64,000 bases of DNA from Vogesella urethralis (GTDB taxonomy: Bacteria; Pseudomonadota; Gammaproteobacteria; Burkholderiales; Chromobacteriaceae), in the NCBI RefSeq assembly GCF_007644045.2, contig NZ_VMDW02000125.1, positions 1 through 64,000 on the forward strand, in the 5' to 3' direction. Below the pieces are notes generated by a model that saw only the letters and a list, made by a program, of their open reading frames with translations, had not been told where the DNA came from and searched no databases. The translations under genes and the position numbers were made by a program. Positions 7,266 through 16,351 of the stretch are shown piece by piece. Numbering within the stretch: the first letter of the stretch is position 1; each line of letters starts with the position of its first letter.

Positions 7266-9743
7266 CTAGTTTGCGCGCAGCACTTCGCTGGGCGGCGTGT
7301 GCGTCACCCGGCGCAACAGCGGCCACGCCGCCAGCGCCACCACGCTGCCGCCGGCCAGCATGCCCAGCGGCAGCAGCCACAGGTTTAGCGCCAACGGCAG
7401 GTTGAACAGCTGCACTGCCACCAGCGCGCCCAATGCCATGGCGCCGCCGCCGGCCATCAGCCCGGCCACGCCCCCCAGCCACGCCAGCTCGGCCAGCAGC
7501 ACGCTGCGCACCTGGCGGCGCGAAGCACCCAGCGCCCGCAGCAGCGCTACATCGTACAGGCGCTCGTCGCGGGTGGCCGCCATCGCCGCCCACAGCACTA
7601 ACACCCCTGCGGCCAACGTTAACGCGAACATGGCTTCGATGGCCAGCGCCAGGCGGTCGATGACGGCGCGTACCTCGCGCACGATGGCGCTGATATCCAC
7701 CACCGTCACATTGGGCAGCGCCGCCACCAGCCGGTTATTGAAGCCGGCGTCCGGCGCGCGGTAACTGGCAATGTAGCTGGCGGCCTGATCGCCCATCCAG
7801 CCGGCGGGAGCAATCACGAAGAAATTGGGCTGGAAGCTGTCCCACGCCACCTTGCGCAGGCTGGTGACCGGCGCCTGCCAAGTGGTGCCAGCGATGTCGA
7901 ACGTCAGCGTATCGCCCTGCTTCAGGCGCAAGGTTTCTGCCAGACCTTCTTCCACAGAGAATTGCGGCGTGTTGCTGCCAAGCGGCCACCACTGCCCGGC
8001 CACGATCTGGTTACGCGGGTTGGCCGCGTCGCGCCACGACAGGTTGAACTCGCGTTCCACCAGCCGCTGCGCGCGCTCGTCGGTGTAATCGGCGGCTTTG
8101 ACCGGCTTGCCGTTGACCGCCAGCAGGCGCGCACGCGTCATCGGCAGCGCCTCGGGCGCGCTGCGGCCAACCTTGGCAAAGGCTTGCGTCAGCTCGGCGC
8201 GCTGCGGCGGCTGCAGGTTGATCAAGAAGCTATCGGGTGCGTCCGGCGGCAGCGAGCGCTGCCAGGCGCCGATCAGGTCGTCGCGCACCACGGTCAGCGT
8301 CAACAGCGCCAGCAAGCTGACCGACAAGGCGGCGATCTGGATCACCGCCAGCCACGGCCGGCGCGCCAGGTTGGCCGCACCGTGGCGCCAGCCCACCGCG
8401 CCGGACAGCGGCACGCGGCGCAGCAGCAGCACAATGCCCCACGCCAGCAAGCCCACAGCGGCCAGGAAACCGCCCAGGCCGGATAGCAGCCACAACGCCA
8501 ACGGGCCGTCGCCAATCTGCCAGGCGGCAAGGCCCAGCAAGGCCACCAGCGCCAGCAGCGGCGCCAGCAGCGAACGGCTGCCGGCCGGCACGTCGGCGCG
8601 CAGTACCGCCATGGCGGGCACGCGGCGCAGCGCCAGCAGCGGGGGCAAGGCAAAGCCGGCCAGCAATATCAGCGCCGACAGCGGCCCGGTCAGCCACGCC
8701 AGCCAGCCCGGCGGCGGTAAACCGTCGCCCAGCCATTGCCTGGCCAGATACACCAGCAGCGCCTGTACGCCGTAACCGGCCAGCGCGCCCAGCACGCCGG
8801 CCAGCAGGCCCAGCCACAGGAACAGGCTGCCCCACACCGTGGCCACCTCGGGCGCGGTTTGCCCCAGCGCACGCAGCACCGCCACGCTCTGCCAGTGCCG
8901 CGCCAGATAGCGGCGTACCGCCAGTGCCACCGCCGCTGCCGACAGCGTGACCGACAGGATGGCGGTCAGGCCGAGAAAGCGCCGTGCCCGCTCCAGCGCG
9001 CTGCGCACTTCGGGGCGGGCTTCTTCGATGTCTTCCAGCCGCGTGCCGGGCTTCAGCTGCGGCGCCAGCCAGTCGCGGTAGCTTTTGACCTGCGCGGCGT
9101 CACCGGCCAGCAGCAGGCGGTAGCGGATGCGGCTGCCGTCCTGCACCAGGCCGGTGGCGGCCAGGTCGGCGTGGTTCAACAGCACGCGGGGGATGAAATT
9201 GAACACGTCCACGGCGCCGTCCGGCTCGCGCAGCACTTCGGCGGCCAACACAAAGCTGCGGCTGCCCAGGCGCACGCTGTCACCCAGCTGCAGGCCCATC
9301 TTTTGCAGCAGGCGTGCGTCGGCCCACAGCTCGCCCGGCGCCGGGCTGTACACGCCCTGCTTGACGCCCTGACGGGTACGGATCTGCACCTCGCCGCGCA
9401 GCGGGTAGCCGCTGGCGACCGCTTTCAGGTTGGCCAGCACCGCTTGTTCGCGGGCAAATACCATCGACGGAAAGGTGGCGGTAGGCACCTGGCGCAGCCC
9501 CTGCGCTTGCGCGCGCTGCTGCCAGGCAGCCTCGGCCGGCGCACGGCTGTTCACCACCAGGTCGGCCGCCAGCAGCTGGCTGGCTTGCCGGGTGAGCGCA
9601 CTGTCGATACGGTCGGCAAAAAACGCCACGCTGCTCATCGCCGCTACCGCCACCAGCAAGGCCAGCGCCAGCACGGTGAGCTCGCCGGATTTCAGCTCGC
9701 GCCGCAGCAGGCGCCAGCCCATCAGCCACGATAAGCGCTTCAT
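7266..9743 (-). CDS. ybbP: ABC transporter permease YbbP (FtsX/MacB-type)
   Basis: 825 residues with about ten membrane segments arranged as in YbbP: TM1 at residues ~20-45, a large periplasmic domain, three central TMs (about 260-380), further TMs and a second periplasmic domain, and a C-terminal FtsX-like bundle (LAAGVLVLWAAMAATRDERL..., ending RRVTHTPPSEVLRAN). Such MacB-type permeases move lipophilic substrates across or out of the inner membrane rather than importing solutes. The ATG overlaps the ybbA stop (ATGA). With divergent tesA this reproduces the E. coli ybbA-ybbP/tesA locus; YbbAP and TesA have been reported to work together there. An exact 13-base repeat lies at 8162-8174. Confidence 0.92.
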   Translation of the reverse strand: MKRLSWLMGWRLLRRELKSGELTVLALALLVAVAAMSSVAFFADRIDSALTRQASQLLAADLVVNSRAPAEAAWQQRAQAQGLRQVPTATFPSMVFAREQAVLANLKAVASGYPLRGEVQIRTRQGVKQGVYSPAPGELWADARLLQKMGLQLGDSVRLGSRSFVLAAEVLREPDGAVDVFNFIPRVLLNHADLAATGLVQDGSRIRYRLLLAGDAAQVKSYRDWLAPQLKPGTRLEDIEEARPEVRSALERARRFLGLTAILSVTLSAAAVALAVRRYLARHWQSVAVLRALGQTAPEVATVWGSLFLWLGLLAGVLGALAGYGVQALLVYLARQWLGDGLPPPGWLAWLTGPLSALILLAGFALPPLLALRRVPAMAVLRADVPAGSRSLLAPLLALVALLGLAAWQIGDGPLALWLLSGLGGFLAAVGLLAWGIVLLLRRVPLSGAVGWRHGAANLARRPWLAVIQIAALSVSLLALLTLTVVRDDLIGAWQRSLPPDAPDSFLINLQPPQRAELTQAFAKVGRSAPEALPMTRARLLAVNGKPVKAADYTDERAQRLVEREFNLSWRDAANPRNQIVAGQWWPLGSNTPQFSVEEGLAETLRLKQGDTLTFDIAGTTWQAPVTSLRKVAWDSFQPNFFVIAPAGWMGDQAASYIASYRAPDAGFNNRLVAALPNVTVVDISAIVREVRAVIDRLALAIEAMFALTLAAGVLVLWAAMAATRDERLYDVALLRALGASRRQVRSVLLAELAWLGGVAGLMAGGGAMALGALVAVQLFNLPLALNLWLLPLGMLAGGSVVALAAWPLLRRVTHTPPSEVLRAN
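8162..8174 (+). repeat. Exact 13-base uptake-like repeat (TGCGGCCAACCTT)
   Basis: Inside ybbP; on the sense strand it encodes Lys-Val-Gly-Arg. Confidence 0.8.
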
Positions 9744-10435
9744 GCCGCGCTCCGGGCCAGTACGCCGGCGGTAAGGCGGTAGATGGCGGCGCAGCGTGCG
9801 GCCAACGTCGTGTCGTGGGTGACCAGCACCAGCGCGGTGCCGGCTTCGGCGTTCAGTTCGAACAGCAGCTCGATGATCTGCTCGCCGGTGGCCGGGTCCA
9901 GGTTGCCGGTGGGTTCGTCGGCAAACAGCAGCGCCGGGCGCAGCACAAAGGCGCGCGCCAGCGCCACGCGTTGCTGCTCGCCGCCGGACAGGTGGCGCGG
10001 GTAGTGGTCCAGCCGGTGGCCCAGGCCCACGCGCTGCAGCATGGCGGCGGCGGCAGAGCGGGCGTCGGCGCGGCCGGCCAGCTCCAGTGGCAGCATCACG
10101 TTTTCCAGCGCGGTGAACTGCGGCATCAGCTGGAAGTTCTGGAACACAAAGCCCACCTGCTCGCGGCGCAGCAGCGCGCGGCCGTCTTCGTCCAGGCCGG
10201 ATAGCGGCTGGCCCGCCAGCCACACCTCGCCGGAACTCGCCGCGTCCAGGCCTGCCAGAATCGCCAGCAAGGTTGACTTGCCGCTACCGCTGGCACCGAC
10301 GATGGCCACGCTCTCGCCGGCGGCCACGTCCAGGCTGGCATCGTGCAGAATGGCCAGCTGCTGGCCGTGGTAGTTCACTTGCCGGGTAACGGCCTGGGCG
10401 CGCAGAATCGCGCTGTTTACCGAAGAGGATGTCAT
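9740..10435 (-). CDS. ybbA: ABC transporter ATP-binding protein YbbA (LolD family)
   Basis: About 231 residues from the ATG at 10435 (MTSSSVNS). Walker [12 protein letters not shown] near residue 47, Q-loop [14 protein letters not shown], signature [14 protein letters not shown], Walker [14 protein letters not shown]-loop LVTHD. This is the LolD/MacB type of ATPase that pairs with FtsX-like permeases, here YbbP (4-base overlap). Its start codon shares a CATG palindrome with the start of tesA on the other strand. Confidence 0.93.
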   Translation of the reverse strand: MTSSSVNSAILRAQAVTRQVNYHGQQLAILHDASLDVAAGESVAIVGASGSGKSTLLAILAGLDAASSGEVWLAGQPLSGLDEDGRALLRREQVGFVFQNFQLMPQFTALENVMLPLELAGRADARSAAAAMLQRVGLGHRLDHYPRHLSGGEQQRVALARAFVLRPALLFADEPTGNLDPATGEQIIELLFELNAEAGTALVLVTHDTTLAARCAAIYRLTAGVLARSAA

Positions 10436-11039
10436 GTTGATGATCAAGCGCTGTCTGTTGTTGGCCTGCCTGTTGGCCGCACCGCTGGCTCAGGCTGGCA
10501 AGGTAGTGGTGTTCGGCGACAGCATTTCTGCCGCCTACGGTCTCAACCCGGCGCAGGGCTGGGTGAGTTTGCTGCAAAAGAAACTGGGGGCAAAACTCCA
10601 GGTCGTCAACGCCAGCCTGAGCGGGGAAACCACCGCCGGCGGCCTGTCGCGCCTGCCGGGCGTGCTGCAGCAACATAAACCGGACGTGCTGGTGCTGGAG
10701 CTGGGCGGCAACGACGGCCTGCGCGGTCTGCCACTACCCGCCATGCAGGATAACCTGAACCAGATGGTGCGCCTGGCACAATCGCAAAAAGCACGCGTGC
10801 TGCTGGTGGGCATGGCGTTGCCACCGAACTATGGCCCGGAGTACGGCAACAAGTTCCAGGCGGTGTTCCGCGACGTAGCGGCGGCACGCAAGACAGCGCT
10901 GGTACCGTTGCTGGTGAAGGGTTTCGAGCGTGATTTGGGCAAATTCCAGCCCGACGGCATCCACCCGGCTGCCAGCGCGCAAGCCCAGATGCTGGACAAC
11001 GTGCTGCCGGCGCTGTTGCCCTTGCTACCCAAATCCTGA
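10434..11039 (+). CDS. tesA: Arylesterase / acyl-CoA thioesterase I (GDSL lipase)
   Basis: 201 residues, with signal peptide (KRCLLLACLLAAPLAQA, cut before GKVVVFGDS). GDSL/SGNH blocks: block I GDSISAAYG (Ser 30), the Gly of block II in NASLSGETTAGG, Asn in block III LELGGNDGLRG, and Asp/His in block V DGIHPAAS. A periplasmic serine esterase/thioesterase/lysophospholipase. The ribosome site gaagagga (10422-10429) serves either ATG 10434 or ATG 10440; I kept the first. Divergent arrangement with ybbAP is conserved in proteobacteria. Confidence 0.93.
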   Translation: MLMIKRCLLLACLLAAPLAQAGKVVVFGDSISAAYGLNPAQGWVSLLQKKLGAKLQVVNASLSGETTAGGLSRLPGVLQQHKPDVLVLELGGNDGLRGLPLPAMQDNLNQMVRLAQSQKARVLLVGMALPPNYGPEYGNKFQAVFRDVAAARKTALVPLLVKGFERDLGKFQPDGIHPAASAQAQMLDNVLPALLPLLPKS

Positions 11040-11181
11040 CCCTGGCTGCTGTTTTCTGCCCGGAACGCAGCGTTTTCGGCCAAACTTTGCCACCTTCATG
11101 ACGTTACCGTTACGCTGGGGTGGGCGCCATTGCCCATCCGGCGTTCACGCCGGCTCACCTCCCTCCCACAAGGAAACCGTC

Positions 11182-12399
11182 ATGTTGGCCGCCATCGCCC
11201 CTACCCTCGGGCGCAAACTGCTGTCCCCTTTCCGCGGCTTGCCCGCGTCTGTCTACATCCAGATCGCCGCCACCCTGATCAACACCATGGGTGGCATTGC
11301 CAAGCTGTTCCTGCCGCTGTTCTTCCTGGAACGCTACCAGCTGCCGTACACGCAGATCGGCCTGCTGATGAGCTGCTACGGCCTGGGCATGTTTGCCGGC
11401 TCCTACCTGGGCGGCGTGCTGTCCGACCGCTTCGACAGCCGCCACCTGGCCTGTACCCTGCTGTTGGCCAGCGGCGTGCTGACCCTCAGCCTGGCGCTGT
11501 CGCTGCCGATATGGGTCTATGTGCCGCTACTGGTGGCGTGCGGGCTGGCCGACGGCAGCTTCCGCCCCTGCAATATGCGGCTGGTGCTGGAGCCGTGCTC
11601 GCCGACGCAGCGCCCCACGGCGCAGGGGCTGTACCGCATGTCGTTCAACCTGGGCACCTCGCTGGCCGGCATTACCGGCGGCTTGCTGGCGGCCTACGGC
11701 TATCAATGGGTATTCGTGGCGCAGGGTTGCGCCAGCCTGCTGGCCGGGCTATGGGTGTGGGCCGCCTATCGCCGCCTGGGCGGTAGCGCACCGCTGCACG
11801 TGGCTAGCATGCAGCACAGCGAGGGGCTGGCCTCGCCGTGGCGCGACGCCGACTTTTTGCGCTTCATGCTGGGCTTGCTGCTGATCGTGGCGGTATTCGA
11901 CCAGATGTACGGCACCATGGGCCTGTACCTGCGCGAACACTACCAGCTGGGCCCGCAGTGGATCGGCTATCTGTTCACCCTCAACGGCCTGATGGTGGTA
12001 GGCCTGCAGGTGTGGGTGGCGCGGCGCATTACCCGCTGGGGCATTGTGCGCTGCTCGCAGCTGGCGGTGCTGTTGCTGGGCGGCAGCTACCTGCTGCTGA
12101 ACCTGGGCACCCACATCGTTTGGCCCATGCTGGCCATGGTGGTATTAACGCTGGGCGAGGTATTGCTGTCGCCCACCTGGTCCACCGTGGCGATGCAGTG
12201 CTCGGAAGGCCGCCAGCGCGGCCGCTACCTGGGCATCTACAGCGCTGGCTGGGGCGGGCGCACGCTATACGCACCGGCTGCCGGCACCTGGTTTTACGGC
12301 CACTTCGGCGGCGCCATGCTGTGGTGGGCCTGTGCCGGCATCGCCGTCCTTACCGTGCTGATCCAGCACCGGCCACTGCAGCGCTTGCTGGCACGCTGA
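11182..12399 (+). CDS. MFS transporter
   Basis: 405 residues, 11-12 predicted membrane helices. The loop after TM2 (GGVLSDRFDSRHLAC) carries the MFS motif G-x-x-x-D-R. The second half also has an ARRITRWGIVRCSQL loop, as in drug/proton antiporters of the MdtH/YdgI sort. Ribosome site aaggaaa just upstream of ATG 11182; the in-frame region upstream of that ATG lacks coding character. Substrate is unknown. Ends with a strong terminator at 12417. Confidence 0.85.
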   Translation: MLAAIAPTLGRKLLSPFRGLPASVYIQIAATLINTMGGIAKLFLPLFFLERYQLPYTQIGLLMSCYGLGMFAGSYLGGVLSDRFDSRHLACTLLLASGVLTLSLALSLPIWVYVPLLVACGLADGSFRPCNMRLVLEPCSPTQRPTAQGLYRMSFNLGTSLAGITGGLLAAYGYQWVFVAQGCASLLAGLWVWAAYRRLGGSAPLHVASMQHSEGLASPWRDADFLRFMLGLLLIVAVFDQMYGTMGLYLREHYQLGPQWIGYLFTLNGLMVVGLQVWVARRITRWGIVRCSQLAVLLLGGSYLLLNLGTHIVWPMLAMVVLTLGEVLLSPTWSTVAMQCSEGRQRGRYLGIYSAGWGGRTLYAPAAGTWFYGHFGGAMLWWACAGIAVLTVLIQHRPLQRLLAR

Positions 12400-12416
12400 C
12401 CGACACCTGAAAACAC

Positions 12417-12443
12417 AAAAGCCCCGCGCAAGCGGGGCTTTTG
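12417..12443. terminator. Bidirectional terminator between MFS gene and peroxiredoxin
   Basis: AAAAGCCCCGC / GCGGGGCTTTT with a 4-base loop, A-run and T-run on the two sides; separates the convergent genes ending at 12399 and 12481. Confidence 0.9.
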
Positions 12444-12449
12444 ACATCC

Positions 12450-12462
12450 TGCGGCCAACCTT
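12450..12462 (+). repeat. Exact 13-base uptake-like repeat (TGCGGCCAACCTT)
   Basis: Intergenic, between the terminator at 12417-12443 and the end of the peroxiredoxin gene at 12481. Confidence 0.85.
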
Positions 12463-12480
12463 ACGGCTGGCGGAACGGGA

Positions 12481-13095
12481 TTACAGGTCTTTGGCGTTTT
12501 CGGCCAGGTAAGCCGCTACGCCTTCGGCGCTGGCGGTCATGCCTTTTTTGCCTTTGTTCCAGCCAGCCGGGCACACTTCGCCGTGCTCTTCGGTGAACTG
12601 CAGGGCGTCAACCATGCGGATCATCTCGTCCACGTTGCGGCCCAGCGGCAGGTTGTTCACGACCTGGTGCTGTACCACGCCGGCCTTGTCGATCAGGAAG
12701 GAGCCACGGAAGGCCACGCCGCCGTCAGCTTCTACATCGAAGGCTTTGCACAGTTCGTGCTGGATGTCGGCAACCAGGGTGTAGCCCACTTGGCCGATAC
12801 CGCCTTTTTCTACCGGGGTGTTGCGCCATGCGGCGTGGGTGAACTGGCTGTCGATGGACACGCCGATCACTTCCACGTTGCGGGCCTTGAACTCGGCCAG
12901 GCGGTGATCGAAAGCGATCAGTTCGGACGGGCACACGAAGGTGAAGTCCAGCGGGTAGAAGAACACTACGGCGTATTTGCCGGCAGTGGCTTCCTGGAAG
13001 GAGTAGTTGTCAACGATCTGACCATCGCCCAGCACGGCGGAGAAGGTTTTTTCACCAGCAAAGAACGGGGCTTGTTTGCCTACGAGTACGGCCAT
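12481..13095 (-). CDS. 2-Cys peroxiredoxin (AhpC/Prx1 family)
   Basis: 204 residues. The peroxidatic Cys (about residue 55) is in FYPLDFTFVCPSEL and the resolving Cys (about 175) in HGEVCPAGW, giving the typical dimeric 2-Cys class. Reduces hydrogen peroxide and organic peroxides in the cytoplasm using thioredoxin or AhpF-like reductants; no ahpF is adjacent. An aaggag ribosome site precedes ATG 13095, and a good sigma-70-type promoter lies at 13152-13180. No OxyR site could be identified with confidence. Confidence 0.93.
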   Translation of the reverse strand: MAVLVGKQAPFFAGEKTFSAVLGDGQIVDNYSFQEATAGKYAVVFFYPLDFTFVCPSELIAFDHRLAEFKARNVEVIGVSIDSQFTHAAWRNTPVEKGGIGQVGYTLVADIQHELCKAFDVEADGGVAFRGSFLIDKAGVVQHQVVNNLPLGRNVDEMIRMVDALQFTEEHGEVCPAGWNKGKKGMTASAEGVAAYLAENAKDL

Positions 13096-13151
13096 GAAAG
13101 TCTCCTTGGGAAAAACAGTGATTTGGTCCGGTTGATCCGGCTGCTGCGGCG

Positions 13152-13180
13152 GTTATAAAGCAGCCGCCAGCCACGCTCAA
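13152..13180 (-). promoter_or_regulatory. Sigma-70-like promoter of the peroxiredoxin gene
   Basis: On the minus strand TTGAGC (13180-13175), 17-bp spacer, TATAAC (13157-13152), about 57 bp before the ATG. Both hexamers are one or two bases from consensus and spacing is ideal. Confidence 0.65.
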
Positions 13181-13277
13181 ATTGAAAATGCCAATCCGGG
13201 CGATAGCGGTCGGCAATCATCCAGCCTACCGATGCCAGATGACGGCAGGATGACGCTTTATCAAGCGCCAGACACAT

Positions 13278-13304
13278 AAAAAACGGGCCCCGACGGGGCC
13301 CGTT
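13278..13304 (-). terminator. Terminator after aspS
   Basis: AACGGGCCCC / GGGGCCCGTT, 10-bp stem, 3-base loop, followed on the minus strand by a run of Ts. Confidence 0.85.
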
Positions 13305-13321
13305 GTGTTGACTATGCCAGG

Positions 13322-13334
13322 TGCGGCCAACCTT
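13322..13334 (+). repeat. Exact 13-base uptake-like repeat at the aspS stop
   Basis: TGCGGCCAACCTT overlapping the first two bases of the aspS stop codon region and preceding its terminator. Confidence 0.85.
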
Positions 13335-15126
13335 AGGCGGTCGGCTCGGCCTTCTGGCGCAGGCGCAGGTTCAGTTCGCGCAGCTGCTTCTCGTCTACCG
13401 CGTTCGGCGCGTTGGTCAGCAGACACTGCGCACGCTGGGTTTTCGGGAAGGCAATGACGTCGCGGATGGACTCGGCGCCGGCCATCAGGGTTACCAGACG
13501 GTCCAGACCGAAGGCCAGGCCACCGTGCGGCGGGGCGCCGAACTTCAGGTTGTCCAGCAGGAAGCCGAACTTGTTCTGCTGCTCTTCCGGGCTGATCTTC
13601 AGCGCGGCGAACACTTTTTCCTGTACATCGGCGCGGTGGATACGCACCGAACCACCACCGATTTCCCAACCGTTCAGCACCATGTCGTAGGCACGGGCCA
13701 GGCAAGCGCCCGGGTTGGTGTCCATCAGGTCTTCATGGCCCGGTTTCGGGCTGGTGAACGGATGGTGACAAGCGGTCCAGCGGTCGGCTTCTTCGTCGTG
13801 TTCGAACATCGGGAAGTCCACCACCCACAGCGGGCGCCATTCGCGCACGAAGTAGCCGTCTTTCTCGCCACGCTCGTGACCGATCTTGATACGCAGCGCG
13901 CCGATGGCTTCGTTCACGACTTTGGCCTTGTCGGCGCCGAAGAAGATGATGTCGCCGTTCTGGGCACCGGTACGCTCGATGATGGCTTGCAGGCCGGCAG
14001 CGGACAGGAACTTTACGATCGGGGACTGCAGGCCTTCTTCGTTCAGCTTGGTGACGTCGTTGACCTTGATGTAGGCCAGACCCTTGGCGCCGTAGATGCC
14101 GACGAACTGGGTGTAGTCGTCGATCTCTTTACGCGACAGGGTGGCACCGTTCGGTACGCGCAGGGCCACCACGCGGCCATTGGCCATGTCGGCAGCACCG
14201 CGGAATACCTTGAACTCTTCCGACTTCATCACGTCGGTCAGTTCGGTGAATTTCAGGCTGACGCGCAGGTCCGGCTTGTCGGAGCCGTAGTAGAACATGG
14301 CGTCGCCGTAGGTCATGCGCGGGAACTTGCCCAGCTCCACGTTCATCACGTCGCGGAAGATTTCCTGCGCCATGTTTTCGGTGATGTCCATGATCTGGTC
14401 CTCGTTCAGGAACGAGGTCTCGATATCGATCTGGGTGAATTCCGGCTGGCGGTCGGCACGCAGGTCTTCGTCACGGAAGCACTTGGTGATCTGGTAGTAG
14501 CGGTCGAAGCCGGCCACCATCAGCAGCTGCTTGAACAGCTGCGGCGACTGCGGCAGCGCGAAGAACTCGCCCGGATGCACGCGGGACGGTACCAGGTAGT
14601 CGCGGGCGCCTTCCGGGGTGGAGCGGGTCAGCATCGGGGTTTCGATGTCGATGAAGCCCTGCTTGTCCAGGTGGTTACGCACGCCCATCGCCACGCGGTA
14701 ACGCAGGCGCAGGTTTTTCTGCATGGCCGGGCGACGCAGGTCGATGACACGGTTGGTCAGGCGCACGTTCTCGGACAGGTTTTCGTCGTCGATCTGGAAC
14801 GGCGGGGTAGCCGCGGTGTTCAGGATCTCGATGTCCTTGGCCAGGATTTCGATCTCGCCGGAGATCATCTTGCTGTTGGCGGTGCCGGCCGGGCGCTCGC
14901 GCACGATACCGGTGATGGACAGCACGTATTCGTTACGGGCGCTATCGGCGGTCTGGAACGCTTCCGGGGTGTCCGGATCGATCACTACCTGCACCAGACC
15001 TTCACGGTCGCGCAGGTCAATGAAGATCACGCCGCCGTGGTCACGACGACGGTGAGCCCAGCCTTTGACGGTAACGGTCTGGCCGAGGTATTTCTTGTCG
15101 ATAAGTCCGCAATAATCGGTACGCAT
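13333..15126 (-). CDS. aspS: Aspartyl-tRNA synthetase
   Basis: 597 residues, the bacterial (long) class IIb form. N-terminal OB-fold anticodon-binding domain ([26 protein letters not shown], residues ~17-42), class II motif 2 ([19 protein letters not shown] near 217-235), GAD insertion domain (about 290-420), motif 3 ([16 protein letters not shown] near 535-550). Charges tRNA-Asp. Start at 15126 ([10 protein letters not shown]) matches the family; the upstream open frame does not. Followed downstream by DUF502 and FmdB in reverse order, a common betaproteobacterial cluster read fmdB-DUF502-aspS. Confidence 0.96.
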   Translation of the reverse strand: MRTDYCGLIDKKYLGQTVTVKGWAHRRRDHGGVIFIDLRDREGLVQVVIDPDTPEAFQTADSARNEYVLSITGIVRERPAGTANSKMISGEIEILAKDIEILNTAATPPFQIDDENLSENVRLTNRVIDLRRPAMQKNLRLRYRVAMGVRNHLDKQGFIDIETPMLTRSTPEGARDYLVPSRVHPGEFFALPQSPQLFKQLLMVAGFDRYYQITKCFRDEDLRADRQPEFTQIDIETSFLNEDQIMDITENMAQEIFRDVMNVELGKFPRMTYGDAMFYYGSDKPDLRVSLKFTELTDVMKSEEFKVFRGAADMANGRVVALRVPNGATLSRKEIDDYTQFVGIYGAKGLAYIKVNDVTKLNEEGLQSPIVKFLSAAGLQAIIERTGAQNGDIIFFGADKAKVVNEAIGALRIKIGHERGEKDGYFVREWRPLWVVDFPMFEHDEEADRWTACHHPFTSPKPGHEDLMDTNPGACLARAYDMVLNGWEIGGGSVRIHRADVQEKVFAALKISPEEQQNKFGFLLDNLKFGAPPHGGLAFGLDRLVTLMAGAESIRDVIAFPKTQRAQCLLTNAPNAVDEKQLRELNLRLRQKAEPTA

Positions 15127-15183
15127 TGCAATGCCTTTGTGTTGAATTCGTAGAGGGATTTCCTGACAGGTAGACGCAAAACC

Positions 15184-15207
15184 GGGTTGGCCGCGTGCGG
15201 CCAACCC
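15184..15207. repeat. Inverted pair of the uptake-like repeat
   Basis: GGGTTGGCCGC / GCGGCCAACCC, an 11-bp stem separated by two bases, lying in the 83 bp between DUF502 and aspS (3 bp past the DUF502 stop). It pairs two head-to-head copies of the repeat core, as uptake sequences do at Neisseriaceae gene ends. Confidence 0.75.
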
Positions 15208-15209
15208 TG

Positions 15210-15863
15210 TCAATTTCGTTCGTCACCCACCTGCTTGCGCACGTCGGCAGGGGCAGGTGGTGCCACCACCCCCATGGAAATCACGTACTTCAGGGCCTCG
15301 TCCACGCTCATGTCCAGCTCGCGGGTATCGCTTTTGGGCACGATGATGAAATAGCCCGATGTGGGGTTCGGCGTGGTCGGTACGTAGACGCTGACGTACT
15401 CCTCGTCGCCCAGCTGCGTTTTGAGCTGGCCGGCCGGGGTACCGGTCTGGAACGCCACGGTCCACGCGTTCTGGTGCGGAAAGCGCACCAGCAGCGCCTG
15501 GCGGAATGCCTGGCCCGAGTCGGACAGCAAGGTGTCGGACACCTGCTTCACGCTGTTGTAGATGGTGCTGACCACCGGGGTGCGGGTGAGTACCAGGTTC
15601 CACAGGTCCAGCAGCTTCTGGCCCAGCACGTTGGCCGCCATGAAGCCGGTGGCCAGCAGGATGGCAAACGCCAGCACCACGCCGAGGCCCGGAATGTCGA
15701 AACCGAACAGGCTTTCCGGGCGCCAGGCACGCGGCAGCAGGTTGATGGTCTGGTCCAGCGTGCCGACGATCAGGTTCAGAACCCATAGCGTCACCGCCAC
15801 CGGCAGCCAGATCAGCAAACCGGCAGCCAGGTAGCCGCGCAGGGTCATCTTGATGTGTTTCAT
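15210..15863 (-). CDS. DUF502 family membrane protein
   Basis: 217 residues. Two membrane segments (about residues 11-33, [20 protein letters not shown], and 58-80, [20 protein letters not shown]) followed by a soluble domain with the family motifs [33 protein letters not shown] and [17 protein letters not shown]. The family is widespread but its job is unknown; in betaproteobacteria it lies between fmdB and aspS as here. Starts 6 bp after the fmdB stop. Confidence 0.92.
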   Translation of the reverse strand: MKHIKMTLRGYLAAGLLIWLPVAVTLWVLNLIVGTLDQTINLLPRAWRPESLFGFDIPGLGVVLAFAILLATGFMAANVLGQKLLDLWNLVLTRTPVVSTIYNSVKQVSDTLLSDSGQAFRQALLVRFPHQNAWTVAFQTGTPAGQLKTQLGDEEYVSVYVPTTPNPTSGYFIIVPKSDTRELDMSVDEALKYVISMGVVAPPAPADVRKQVGDERN

Positions 15864-15869
15864 AGGGCC

Positions 15870-16103
15870 TCAGGCGCAACCGCCGCTACCGCAGCCGCCA
15901 CTGCCACAGGCCGGGCCGCTGCCGTTCTTGAAGTCGGTGACGTACCAGCCATTGCCTTTCAGCTGGAAGCCGGCGGCAGACAGCTGCTTGCTGTACTGCT
16001 CGCTGCCACAGGCCGGGCATTGGGCGATGGGATCATCGCTCATCTTCTGCAGATGTTCCTTTTGCGCACCACAGGCGGCGCAACGGTATTCATAAATCGG
16101 CAT
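15870..16103 (-). CDS. FmdB-family zinc ribbon protein
   Basis: 77 residues. MPIYEYRCAACG at the N-terminus and CPACG near residue 29 form the CxxC...CxxC zinc ribbon of the FmdB/CxxC_CXXC_SSSS family. The C-terminus is a Gly/Ser/Cys tail (GSGPACGSGGCGSGGCA), typical of this family. Proposed as a small regulatory or assembly factor; function is not established. First gene of the fmdB-DUF502-aspS group, divergent from fabI. Confidence 0.92.
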   Translation of the reverse strand: MPIYEYRCAACGAQKEHLQKMSDDPIAQCPACGSEQYSKQLSAAGFQLKGNGWYVTDFKNGSGPACGSGGCGSGGCA

Positions 16104-16284
16104 GTTTTACCACTCCAACCACAACGACGATGACATAATCAGGCAAATATTGCAGTGCATCAAACCGCATCGCAATAAACAGGCTCATGATAATGGGGCC
16201 AGAACCACACTAGGGCAAGCCCGAACCCGCACAAACGGGTGATTATATCCGACTGATACGCCAATACAAAAATCGGATTCACGG

Positions 16285-16308
16285 TGCTGCAATGCACGCA
16301 CTGCAGCA
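16285..16308. promoter_or_regulatory. Dyad upstream of fabI
   Basis: TGCTGCA-N10-TGCAGCA, a perfect 7-bp inverted repeat about 44 bp before the fabI ATG, in the fmdB/fabI divergent spacer. Possible operator; no known regulator consensus is matched. Confidence 0.35.
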
Positions 16309-16351
16309 TGGGCTGGCCCCCTTCTTTTGTTACCTGATTACAGGAGCTGCC

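Noticed and set aside
11132-11160. CCGGCG/CGCCGG stem between tesA and the MFS gene
   Set aside because: Only 6 bp with no T-run; it may be chance in GC-rich DNA.
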